DNA of 13,801 nt from Bacteroidales bacterium UBA3868 (lineage in GTDB: Bacteria; Bacteroidota; Bacteroidia; Bacteroidales; WCHB1-69): assembly GCA_002392325.1 (NCBI GenBank), contig DGGS01000229.1, positions 1 through 13,801 on the forward strand, given 5' to 3'. The translations under genes and the position numbers were made by a program. Under the pieces are notes generated by a model. The model was given only the letters and a program-made list of their open reading frames with translations, was not told where the DNA came from and made no database searches. Positions 1 to 6,899 of the stretch are shown in pieces (positions within the stretch are counted from its first letter, which is position 1; the number at the start of each line of letters is the position of its first letter).

Positions 1-583
1 CCAGGTGATTGGTGGGCTCGTCCAGCAACACGATTTCAGGTTTTTGGAGCAATATTTTACTCAAACAAACGCGCATCTGCCAACCGTTACTGAACTCGGC
101 CATGGGGCGTTGGAAATCGGTGCGTTTGAAGCCCATGCCCGCAAGCACCTTCTCCGCCTCTCCTTCAATCATATTGCCGCCCAAATGCTGGTGCCGGTCG
201 TTGGCATCCGACAACTGCTGCGCCAGCTGCGCATATTCTTCTGATTCATAATCCGTTCGTTCCGACAACTCTCGCGTGAGACGCTGAATTTTGCTTTCCA
301 ACTGTTTCACTTCCACAAACGCTGACATGGTCTCTTCCCACACTGTTTTGTAAGAAGTCTCGGCCAATTCCTGTGGCAAATATCCAGTTTTATAACCCGT
401 GGTAATGACCATAGTGCCGGATGCGGGTTCCATCTCACGATGGATGATTTTCAGCAATGTGGATTTACCCGCCCCGTTATGGCCTACCAAGCCGATGCGG
501 TCGCGGTCGCCCGCCACAAAAGAGATGTCGCGAAACAGAAAATCGCCCGTGAAGTTAACCGAGAGTTTGTTGATTTGGATCAT
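1..583 (-). CDS. ABC-F family ATP-binding protein (N-terminal 194 residues, cut by window edge)
   Basis: This is the first nucleotide-binding domain of a soluble ABC-F ATPase. The family has two ABC domains, no membrane segments, and acts at the ribosome in translation or antibiotic protection. The ATG is at 583 and the frame stays open to base 1. Walker A GHNGAGKST lies at residues 34-42, the signature region FSNGWQMR at 164-171, and Walker B with the following turn, IVLLDEPTNHL, at 184-194. A charged, probably helical stretch at about 92-130 matches the insert of the first ABC-F domain. The signature is FSNGW rather than LSGGQ; as I recall, aromatic variants are usual in this family. Full-length relatives have roughly 600-650 residues, so about two thirds is missing. 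It lies 53 bp downstream of the dehydrogenase gene on the same strand, with a hairpin between. The subfamily cannot be decided from this fragment. Confidence 0.93.
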   Translation of the reverse strand, partial: MIQINKLSVNFTGDFLFRDISFVAGDRDRIGLVGHNGAGKSTLLKIIHREMEPASGTMVITTGYKTGYLPQELAETSYKTVWEETMSAFVEVKQLESKIQRLTRELSERTDYESEEYAQLAQQLSDANDRHQHLGGNMIEGEAEKVLAGMGFKRTDFQRPMAEFSNGWQMRVCLSKILLQKPEIVLLDEPTNHL

Positions 584-602
584 GAAAGTTTAAGGTTTAG
601 CA

Positions 603-624
603 GAGACGCGGGTTCACGCGTCTC
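603..624. repeat. GAGACGCG / CGCGTCTC hairpin between dehydrogenase and ABC-F genes
   Basis: This is a perfect 8-bp inverted repeat, GAGACGCG and CGCGTCTC, around a 6-nt loop. It fills most of the 53-bp gap between the dehydrogenase stop and the ABC-F start. No T-run follows on the minus strand, so it does not look like a standard intrinsic terminator. Its core resembles dispersed GTAGAGACGC-type palindromes that I recall from Bacteroidota and cyanobacterial genomes, and a related palindrome lies at 1629-1646. It could act as an mRNA processing or stability element, or be a remnant of a short mobile palindrome. Confidence 0.7.
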
Positions 625-636
625 CAACCGTTGAGG

Positions 637-1578
637 TTATGAATTTGAAATATTCAGTTCGCGATATATGTTATTGATTACAATATCGATACGGTCATCA
701 AAAGCCTCGCGGGTGGCGTAGCCCACATGGGGCACCACCACGCAGTTGGGGGCGTGCAGCAGCGGATGGTCTGTGGCGAGCGGCGGTTCCTTCTCGAACA
801 CATCGATGCCGGCGCCGGCCAAGCGGCCATCTTTCAGGGCCTCTGCCAGCGCATCCATATCCACCACATTGCCACGCGCCGTGTTAATGAGCACAGCCGT
901 GGGTTTGCACATGGCCAGCAACTCGCGCGAAATCAGGTGGTGGGTTTCCGCTGTGAGCGGCACATGCAGCGAGATGATGTCGCTGGTGCGCATCAGTTCC
1001 TCCAAGGGCAGGTATGTCACGCCCATCGCGAGCACCTCTTGCCGCTGACTCCGGCTCCACGCCACGACCTCACATCCGAAGCACTGGAGCAGTTGGGCCG
1101 TGCGTGCGCCGATAGCACCCGTGCCCACGATGCCCACACGCTTGCCCCGGAGCTCGCGCCCGAGGAAATTGTTGCGCGTGCCACCGTTTCGAGTGTCCGC
1201 GTCCAAAACGGTAATATGGCGATAGACATCAATCATCAAACCGATGGCCAACTCGGCAACACCTTGAGTGGCATAACCGGAAGCATTCACCACCTTGATA
1301 TTGTGCGCTTTACAATACTCCAAATCAATGTGGTCCAAGCCCGTAAAGGCCACATCCAACATTTTCAGATTCGGGCACTGCGACAACATGTCAGCGGTGA
1401 TTTTGATATTGGAAACGATGACAATGTCAGCGTCTTTCATTCTTTCCACTAACGTGGCGGCATCCTCTTTCCGGTCTCTATAACATTGGAAATCAAGATT
1501 ATGTTTGGCCAATTGGCAGGCAATCTCCTGTGCTTTGGTTTCACTGATACCTATCGGTTCTACTGCTGTTATTTTCAT
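637..1578 (-). CDS. D-isomer-specific 2-hydroxyacid dehydrogenase, NAD(P)-dependent
   Basis: This is a cytosolic oxidoreductase that interconverts a D-2-hydroxyacid and its 2-oxoacid using NAD(H) or NADP(H). The length (313 aa) is normal for the family. The N-terminal half is the substrate-binding domain, and the Rossmann dinucleotide loop GIVGTGAIG is at residues 149-157. The three expected catalytic residues are present: Arg235 in INTARG, Glu264 in DVFEKEP and His284 in VVPHVGYA. The substrate (glycerate, lactate, hydroxypyruvate or other) cannot be told from sequence; the serine-pathway enzyme SerA usually carries extra C-terminal domains or different context. The start is the ATG at 1578; no good alternative lies upstream. 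The gene sits alone between two intergenic regions that both carry palindromes. I saw no TAnnTTTG box directly upstream, so readthrough from the Omp28 operon is possible. Confidence 0.92.
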   Translation of the reverse strand: MKITAVEPIGISETKAQEIACQLAKHNLDFQCYRDRKEDAATLVERMKDADIVIVSNIKITADMLSQCPNLKMLDVAFTGLDHIDLEYCKAHNIKVVNASGYATQGVAELAIGLMIDVYRHITVLDADTRNGGTRNNFLGRELRGKRVGIVGTGAIGARTAQLLQCFGCEVVAWSRSQRQEVLAMGVTYLPLEELMRTSDIISLHVPLTAETHHLISRELLAMCKPTAVLINTARGNVVDMDALAEALKDGRLAGAGIDVFEKEPPLATDHPLLHAPNCVVVPHVGYATREAFDDRIDIVINNIYRELNISNS

Positions 1579-1628
1579 TTTTGCGTTATTTTTTATTAAT
1601 CAATGATGTGCGCGGCACCATAAAATGG

Positions 1629-1646
1629 GATGCACGGCCGTGCATC
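1629..1646. repeat. 18-bp perfect palindrome GATGCACGGCCGTGCATC
   Basis: A perfect palindrome of 18 bp lies in the 134-bp gap between the Omp28-type gene and the dehydrogenase gene. On its right it continues into TCTAC, so the right half reads GTGCATCTCTAC. The left half lacks the matching GTAGA. This looks like a decayed copy of a longer GTAGAGA[T/C]GC-type palindrome related to the hairpin at 603-624. It has no T-run beside it. It may be a dispersed repeat, a protein-binding site or an mRNA 3'-end hairpin. Confidence 0.75.
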
Positions 1647-1659
1647 TCTACGGCCATTA

Positions 1660-1679
1660 TTCCGCCGCAAGCGGCGGAA
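1660..1679. repeat. TTCCGCCGC-AA-GCGGCGGAA hairpin
   Basis: This is a perfect 9-bp GC-rich inverted repeat with a 2-nt centre, 13 bp from the palindrome at 1629-1646. It lies downstream of the Omp28-type gene on the minus strand. The stem would be strong in RNA and could protect the 3' end of the operon transcript or slow polymerase. The transcript continues TAATGG on the minus strand rather than into a U-tract, so a canonical terminator is not supported. Confidence 0.7.
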
Positions 1680-1684
1680 CCTCC

Positions 1685-1696
1685 ACGGTTAACCGT
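1685..1696. repeat. 12-bp palindrome ACGGTTAACCGT
   Basis: This is the third consecutive palindrome in the same gap, ending 16 bp before the stop codon of the Omp28-type gene. It is perfect over 12 bp and does not extend further. Alone it could be chance. Its place beside two longer palindromes makes a composite element or operator cluster worth considering. Confidence 0.5.
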
Positions 1697-1712
1697 CAAC
1701 TTTCCCTCTACA

Positions 1713-2570
1713 TCACATCACCTTCATCACCTCCACTTGCAACACTTCACCGGCGGTGCGATCGTAGAGAACGGCCACGACAGAACAATTGGCAGGGTTC
1801 CAGTCGCTATCTTTAAAGTTTAACTTCTTAGCATAGGTGTAACCTGTACCAACCTTCAGAATGCCATCGCCATTCAGCAGTTTGCCATAGATACCGTTGA
1901 AACCGGCACGGAGCACATGGTTGTGCACATAATCAGCTATATACTCTGTTCCATTCAACTGCGGTTTCACAATCCCATCTTCCACCAAATAGAGTGCCAG
2001 GCGGAGCGGGTTAGGACAATCTACCAGCATCGTCACCTTAGCATTGGCGGTCAGTATGGAACTGGCGGCATCGTACTCGTTAATGAGCTGAATGGCAGCT
2101 AATGGGGTGCTGCGGTCCACCGCTTCGATCTTGGACTGCCAGCGTACCGGTGAATAACCACCAGCCGCATACCCACGGTTGATGATAGCGGTAGGAATAC
2201 CATCAATGGCGAAATCCTGACCTATGGCGGTACCAATTTCTGTACGGAAGTCATACGGATAGCCCTCAACCGCGTTCGGGGCTGCCAACGAGCCATAATG
2301 GATGCCCACCGGGACCAGCGTGTCTCCAAAACGCTCATGCAGTTCTTCCAATTTCTGGTGTCCTGTGGGGCAGTTCTGACAACGATGTCCGGTAAATTCC
2401 TCAATCAGCACTTTCCGGTAAACCGTACTGACATCCAGGGCAGGGAATTCCACATAAGAGGTCTCATCCTGATCCGTTATAAGGTAAGGTCCCTCTATCC
2501 GGTCGCATCCAACCAGAAGGAATGTTCCTATTACAATTGTCAAAACAACTATCTTTTTCATTTTCAACAT
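1713..2570 (-). CDS. Omp28-related outer membrane lipoprotein with thioredoxin-like CxxC
   Basis: This is an exported lipoprotein of 285 aa resembling the Omp28-related family of Bacteroidota, predicted to be anchored in the outer membrane. A short basic N-terminus and hydrophobic stretch end in a lipobox, LLVGC, with Cys22 as the lipidation site. Next comes a thioredoxin-like segment in which RKVLIEEFTGH precedes CQNC at residues 64-67. The later IDGIPT resembles the thioredoxin cis-proline loop. The remainder (about 150-285) is beta-rich. The CxxC makes a thiol-disulfide role plausible, although the family name comes from surface or adhesin work in Porphyromonas. The start may instead be the in-frame ATG at 2561, giving MKK, the more usual Bacteroidota lipoprotein start. 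The gene begins 18 bp after the DUF6029 stop and is the last of a three-gene operon. Confidence 0.85.
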   Translation of the reverse strand: MLKMKKIVVLTIVIGTFLLVGCDRIEGPYLITDQDETSYVEFPALDVSTVYRKVLIEEFTGHRCQNCPTGHQKLEELHERFGDTLVPVGIHYGSLAAPNAVEGYPYDFRTEIGTAIGQDFAIDGIPTAIINRGYAAGGYSPVRWQSKIEAVDRSTPLAAIQLINEYDAASSILTANAKVTMLVDCPNPLRLALYLVEDGIVKPQLNGTEYIADYVHNHVLRAGFNGIYGKLLNGDGILKVGTGYTYAKKLNFKDSDWNPANCSVVAVLYDRTAGEVLQVEVMKVM

Positions 2571-2588
2571 TTTTAGAAAAATTAAGCA

Positions 2589-4301
2589 TTAAAATGATGT
2601 CGTGATGGACAAACCCACCCCATAGGAAGCCGGAACAGCACGGCAAACACCGCCAATGCAGAGTATGCCCTCCTTCGTTTTGCCGAAGTTGAGCGCAATG
2701 CGTGTGGTATTCCACACAAAAGCACCCGCTATATTGAAGTAGTGCAGGCGGTGCTGAGGATTGGGGTTGCCGTAATTGAATTCATCGCCCACGGATATAA
2801 ACCATCTGGGACTAATGGCGTATTCCAACATGCCGTATATAGCACTGCCATCGTCATCCCGGGTGTACAGATGCTGCAATTCCAAACGGAGAGAATGCTT
2901 GGAAGTAACTTTCCACTGCAAATCAGAAGCCACCAAATGGCCACGCATCATACCTTCATGACCCTGCAGTTTCTCCAGATTGTAGGAGATATAGTTATAG
3001 GCCAGAATCCATTTCCATTGTTTGGTGAAACGGTGACTGATCTCAAATCCGATATCCTGATAGAGCAAATCGGGCCCAAATTTGAAGAAATTGGATGTGT
3101 AACCTTCGGTGCCCGTCATCGTGCCGTACAACTCAGCCATGGGCACGGGTTGTTGGTCTGTATTGTGGAAACGGGAAAAATTGAAGGTTAAGTCGGTGCC
3201 GTACTTGCCACCGAGTTTCGTTTTCTTCGGAATCTGATAGTTCACCTGCAACTGAACGCCAATCTGGCTGTTGGGTTGGGAGGCAAAACTGTAGTCGGCC
3301 AGAAGCTGATAGGAATACTGGCGGTTGATAGCCGGTATGTTGTTGATATAGAGCAATGAATTGGTTTTCTGCATACGTTGGGTGCGGAAATCCATATTGT
3401 CGGCACGGATGAAGGAGGCCGCCACGCCAAGACCTTTCATGGAATAGGTGGCCGACAGGAAGAGGGCATCTCCTTTTTTATAGATAAAATCATTGGTGAT
3501 ATTGGGATCCTGCATCTTCTGGGCAAATTCGCCATCCAGGCGGAAACCCTTGTACCCAAAGCTCATGCGAGTGGCCCATGTGGCCACATTTTGAGGAATC
3601 TTGTCAACTGGGATAACACCCGTGGCAGAGCTGTCGGAACCGGGATAGAGGGTGGTTTCAATTTCCGTATCGGCTTTTTCAAACTTACTGACAAAAGAAG
3701 CGCCCACACTGGCCACGAAACCGGCCTCCTGCACTTTATCAAACATCTCATTAAAAGAGACTTCGGCATCCAAACCGCGCACAAAGTCCTTTCTTCCGAG
3801 ATAGCTATCAAAATTAAGCCGTTCTACGCCCCAAACGCCTTTAATGGTCACTCCCTTGTATGGGTTCACCTTCACGCGGGCACCCAACAGACTGTTGTCG
3901 ATGCCCAGCTGGCGGTCCTCATATGCGCGAAGCACCAGACCGTTGCCGAATTGCTCATAGTAGTTACCAGCCGTTACATGAACGAACTTGTTCTTATAAT
4001 CGGCAAAGAAATAGCGGATACCTTGTCCTTTGTAGTTGATTTTCTCAAAATCAATCAATGGGAACATGTAAAACTCATAGCGCGCGCCAGCGGAAAAGCC
4101 ACCATTGGAGTACAACAGATTGAGGAAGGCGTTGCCTCGCACCTTGGAATCCACCTTCTCGGCCCCGATAAGCGAATCAGGGATATAGTACATGCCGTTG
4201 AAACCGAAATCACCACTGATACGACTATTGCCCAGTTGATGCTGGGCAAAGGTTGAAAGCGCCAGCAGACAAAGTGCTGGCAAGAGTAGAATTTTTTTCA
4301 T
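2589..4301 (-). CDS. DUF6029-like outer membrane beta-barrel protein
   Basis: This exported protein of 570 aa begins with the signal peptide MKKILLLPALCLLALSTFAQ. The rest is rich in alternating aromatic and polar residues typical of transmembrane beta-strands, for example GARYEFYMFP and FKFGPDLLYQDIGFEISH, and the chain ends in Phe (ITTSF), as outer-membrane barrels often do. It resembles the uncharacterised Bacteroidota family DUF6029; the assignment is from memory of the family, not a search. I chose the ATG at 4301. The frame extends upstream only to a TTG at 4310, which would give MYR before the normal MKK signal peptide and is unlikely. There is no TonB box, plug domain or partner SusD, so it is not an obvious TonB-dependent receptor. 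It lies between the TlpA-like gene (15 bp upstream) and the Omp28-type gene (18 bp downstream), so the three are probably co-transcribed. Confidence 0.82.
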   Translation of the reverse strand: MKKILLLPALCLLALSTFAQHQLGNSRISGDFGFNGMYYIPDSLIGAEKVDSKVRGNAFLNLLYSNGGFSAGARYEFYMFPLIDFEKINYKGQGIRYFFADYKNKFVHVTAGNYYEQFGNGLVLRAYEDRQLGIDNSLLGARVKVNPYKGVTIKGVWGVERLNFDSYLGRKDFVRGLDAEVSFNEMFDKVQEAGFVASVGASFVSKFEKADTEIETTLYPGSDSSATGVIPVDKIPQNVATWATRMSFGYKGFRLDGEFAQKMQDPNITNDFIYKKGDALFLSATYSMKGLGVAASFIRADNMDFRTQRMQKTNSLLYINNIPAINRQYSYQLLADYSFASQPNSQIGVQLQVNYQIPKKTKLGGKYGTDLTFNFSRFHNTDQQPVPMAELYGTMTGTEGYTSNFFKFGPDLLYQDIGFEISHRFTKQWKWILAYNYISYNLEKLQGHEGMMRGHLVASDLQWKVTSKHSLRLELQHLYTRDDDGSAIYGMLEYAISPRWFISVGDEFNYGNPNPQHRLHYFNIAGAFVWNTTRIALNFGKTKEGILCIGGVCRAVPASYGVGLSITTSF

Positions 4302-4316
4302 ACGATACAAATTTCG

Positions 4317-4838
4317 TTATTCTTTCACCAAACGTTTCACCACCTCATAGACCTCCTCTTCGCTACCGGGGGCGTATGAAGTGTGCTGCCAAACGATTTC
4401 GCCCTTACCGTTCAAAATGCACATATATGGCACATCGTTGACATTCATGGCGCGTTTGAAGTCGGAATTCACATCCAAAAGCACGGTGTAATCCCATCCT
4501 TTTCCATTGACAAACGGCGCCACACGAGCGGAAGTCTTGGCATCATCAATAGAGATAGCATACAGCTTCACGCCAGTCTCCTCCACCCAATCCTCATACT
4601 CATCAGCAATAGCCAGCAATTCGGCGATGCAAGGTTTGCACCAAGTGGCCCACAAGCTGATAATCACGGGTTTTCCGTCATTTTGGATGTCAGCGGTATT
4701 GAACACTTTGCCGTCAAGGGTCTGGATATCGACGGACGGCAGTTCGGCCAGATGTTTGTCTTTTTCTACCTCTTGGGCAGACAAGGAGACGCACATCAGG
4801 ACAACAGTCATCAATAAAACGATTTTCTTCATTGTCAT
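4317..4838 (-). CDS. TlpA/ResA-like periplasmic thiol-disulfide oxidoreductase
   Basis: This is a small exported thioredoxin-fold protein of 173 aa. An N-terminal signal peptide (residues 1 to about 21, ending SLSAQ) has no convincing lipobox, so the product is probably soluble in the periplasm. The active site is ATWCKPC, with Cys67 and Cys70. It is preceded by the beta-strand PVIISLW, and VNDVPYMCIL later carries the cis-proline. This layout is that of TlpA/ResA reductases, which keep partner cysteines reduced or rearrange disulfides. It is the first gene of the trio with DUF6029 and Omp28-type genes, with a candidate promoter about 95-125 bp upstream. The start is the ATG at 4838 (MTMKK); the ATG at 4832 (MKK) is equally possible. 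The redox partner is not evident, but the co-transcribed Omp28-type protein also has a CxxC. Confidence 0.93.
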   Translation of the reverse strand: MTMKKIVLLMTVVLMCVSLSAQEVEKDKHLAELPSVDIQTLDGKVFNTADIQNDGKPVIISLWATWCKPCIAELLAIADEYEDWVEETGVKLYAISIDDAKTSARVAPFVNGKGWDYTVLLDVNSDFKRAMNVNDVPYMCILNGKGEIVWQHTSYAPGSEEEVYEVVKRLVKE

Positions 4839-4931
4839 CTATACTAAATTGTTTGCAAAAACTTTTTAATACCACTCGGGAACTGCTTCAAGAAGACAAA
4901 AAATTCTTTTGTGGGTTTAGATTTGAATCGG

Positions 4932-4963
4932 CAAAAATAATAAAAAAATCAAATGGATATCAA
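4932..4963 (-). promoter_or_regulatory. Candidate Bacteroidota promoter for the TlpA-DUF6029-Omp28 operon
   Basis: On the minus strand a TTG at 4963-4961 is followed after 21 bp by TATTTTTG at 4939-4932, which matches the TAnnTTTG -7 box of Bacteroides-type promoters. The spacing is close to the usual 19-21 bp. Transcription would start near 4925, giving a leader of roughly 85-90 nt before the ATG at 4838. The 140-bp gap is A/T-rich throughout, so a chance match is possible. I saw no other structure in the gap. Confidence 0.45.
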
Positions 4964-4978
4964 CGGGCAAAAATGTCC

Positions 4979-6436
4979 CTATCTTCTGTTCTGAAACAGC
5001 GGGTTCCCATCATCATTCTCTTCAGGTGGGAATCGTCTGAGCAGGTAATCGGACAATCCTTTGTCGGGAGCAGGCGCGTCCCTGAGAAGCACCAAACCGT
5101 CGCTGTTTACGATCAAATAGTCCGGAAGTGTTTCTATGGAATTCATCATCAACCAATTGTAATTGTCGTTGAAATACAATATCGGCCAATCAAAACGATC
5201 CTTATAGGTTTTACAGAACTGTTCATAATCCGATTTCCGCATATCCACATTCAAACTCACTATCTGTATTCTGTCACCATATTTTTTATTCAACTCTCTC
5301 AGTATCAGCATTTCCCTTATGCAGTCCATACAGTCACTTTGAAACACTTGGATGTAGATTTCCTTGCCATCATACTGTGAAAAATCCGTCTTCTTGCCTT
5401 TTTCATTACGCAGAGAAATCCGTGTGTTCTCACCGGCCTCGGGCGAAAGCATGCGTATCGCATTGCGCGCGTATGTGACATGCTCGGGAAAACGGGATGC
5501 GTCTTGGATATATTTCAGCAGCGTTAGAATATTGGCTCTGTCAAATTCCTCATTACTGTAAAAATCGATGAGACTGCGTATGATAACCAGCTCACGGAAG
5601 CGGTCGTTCACCAACATTGGATCGCGCCCCGCCTCATTGAACAATGCCAAATAATCGGGGTCTTCGTTGACCGTCTGAGTCAATAAATCCTTGGAAATAT
5701 ATTTCGAATTATACAAATAATTGGAATAGAAATTGTTAAACAAAATCATATAGGCCGGATTGTCATACAGCACATCATTGTTATTGAAGTATCGGTCATG
5801 CAGATACCGGACCTCTTTGGGTTTGCACAATTTGTCCACCAATCCGCAGGTATAGTACACATACGAAGAGTAGAAGTTGTCAGGATTGTACTGGATGTGG
5901 AATTTGTCATCCAGCAACCGCATCAGCGTATCGCACGCGCCCTGGTTACGGTCATAGGTGATTTTGAAACCGTAATAATTCATCGCATTGTCAAAATAGC
6001 GGGTAAAACGGTTTATTTTGACATTCAGGTCGGCTGTATCAACGACATCGGTTGTGATTTGGAGAAATCCGCCATATTTTTCAGGGTTAATCATGCCGAA
6101 CAGGGCAGTATCAACTGTAATATGAAAATTGTATTCATGAAAGGGGGCGACGAAGAAATCGGCCTTGGTGGTGCGGATGACCAGTTGCACCTGGCGGATG
6201 GTATTGGTTGGATAAGTGAGCTTGAAGCGGCCGTTCTTGTCTATTTTGCTGGAGGCCACCTCATGGGGGATATTGTTGAGCAAATCGTCATACACCAGAA
6301 GGCGAATCTCCTCATTTTTGGCGAAAGGGGCGTCTCCGGTAATGGTCACCGGGTTCTGGGCACGCAGGAGAGTAACCGGCAACAGCGATGCCAGCGCGCA
6401 CAACACACAGGAAACAACAAACCGGAAGCGCATCAT
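4979..6436 (-). CDS. Large exported thioredoxin-fold protein (TlpA-like C-terminus, CMDC motif)
   Basis: This is a 485-aa exported protein in three parts. A signal peptide (1 to about 27, ending LLRAQ) is followed by a beta-rich region at about 28-130 that resembles DUF4369-type N-terminal domains. Next is a long, probably helical middle at about 135-340, rich in Tyr, Asn and Asp. The C-terminal thioredoxin fold at about 345-475 carries the motif QSDCMDC (Cys369 and Cys372) and ETLPDYLIV with the cis-proline Pro438. The CxxC lacks the usual preceding Trp and has acidic residues, so its redox behaviour may differ from the TlpA-like protein downstream. The start ATG (6436) overlaps the coaD stop TGA by one base, so translation is probably coupled; a second ATG follows at once. 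It may belong to the wider group of Bacteroidota TlpA-family proteins; the substrate is unknown. Confidence 0.82.
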   Translation of the reverse strand: MMRFRFVVSCVLCALASLLPVTLLRAQNPVTITGDAPFAKNEEIRLLVYDDLLNNIPHEVASSKIDKNGRFKLTYPTNTIRQVQLVIRTTKADFFVAPFHEYNFHITVDTALFGMINPEKYGGFLQITTDVVDTADLNVKINRFTRYFDNAMNYYGFKITYDRNQGACDTLMRLLDDKFHIQYNPDNFYSSYVYYTCGLVDKLCKPKEVRYLHDRYFNNNDVLYDNPAYMILFNNFYSNYLYNSKYISKDLLTQTVNEDPDYLALFNEAGRDPMLVNDRFRELVIIRSLIDFYSNEEFDRANILTLLKYIQDASRFPEHVTYARNAIRMLSPEAGENTRISLRNEKGKKTDFSQYDGKEIYIQVFQSDCMDCIREMLILRELNKKYGDRIQIVSLNVDMRKSDYEQFCKTYKDRFDWPILYFNDNYNWLMMNSIETLPDYLIVNSDGLVLLRDAPAPDKGLSDYLLRRFPPEENDDGNPLFQNRR

Positions 6437-6897
6437 CAGATTTCAGGAAGTTTGTAGGAAACAAAAGGGGTGTAGTCGGCTTTCAGTTGCCACAATTCGC
6501 GCACCATGGTGGAGGAAACGCACATCCATTGTGGGGATGCGGGCACCAGAAGGGTCTCCACATTGGGGGCAAGCTGTTTGTTGACCAGGTACATTTCCTG
6601 CTCTTGCTGGCAATCGGCGGCACCGCGCACGCCCCTGACCAGATAACCCGCGCCCAGTTTCGCGCAAAGGTCAACCGTAAGCCCCTCATAAGCGACGACC
6701 TCCACTTTGGGTTCCATTGAATACAACTGTTCAATCCATTTCATACGTTGTTCAACGGAGAAAACATCCTTTTTGTTGTAATTATGTCCGATTGCAATGT
6801 AAATTTTCTCAAAAATGGGCAATATTTTCCGGACGATATCCTCATGGCCTTTGGTGAACGGCGAGAAAGAACCGGCAAAAACAGCTATATCTTTCAT
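6436..6897 (-). CDS. coaD: Phosphopantetheine adenylyltransferase
   Basis: This cytosolic enzyme transfers AMP from ATP to 4'-phosphopantetheine, the penultimate step of coenzyme A synthesis. At 153 aa it is close to the usual 155-165. The nucleotidyltransferase motif is GSFSPFTKGH (residues 9-18), including His18 of the T/HxGH signature. The usual Asp of the FDP triplet is Ser here. Lys42 or Lys43 follows, then RGVRG with Arg88, Glu99 in the helix after it, and VSSTMVRE at about 127-134, standing in for ISSxxVRE. All catalytic positions that I can align with the E. coli enzyme are kept. The gene lies 2 bp after tsaC and overlaps the next gene by one base, so it sits in the middle of a compact leftward operon. 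Confidence 0.95.
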   Translation of the reverse strand: MKDIAVFAGSFSPFTKGHEDIVRKILPIFEKIYIAIGHNYNKKDVFSVEQRMKWIEQLYSMEPKVEVVAYEGLTVDLCAKLGAGYLVRGVRGAADCQQEQEMYLVNKQLAPNVETLLVPASPQWMCVSSTMVRELWQLKADYTPFVSYKLPEI

Positions 6898-6899
6898 TA

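Noticed and set aside
727..1452. A 241-residue plus-strand frame opposite the dehydrogenase gene
   Set aside because: Antisense to an enzyme with all catalytic residues intact; no signal, domain or start context of its own.
3378..4256. A 292-residue open frame on the plus strand inside the DUF6029-like gene
   Set aside because: It lies wholly antisense to a gene with a clear signal peptide and barrel pattern, shows no recognisable domain, and reflects G/C-biased codon positions of the real gene.
4302..4310. TTG start giving MYR ahead of the DUF6029-like signal peptide
   Set aside because: The ATG at 4301 starts a standard MKK signal peptide, and TTG starts are uncommon in this phylum.
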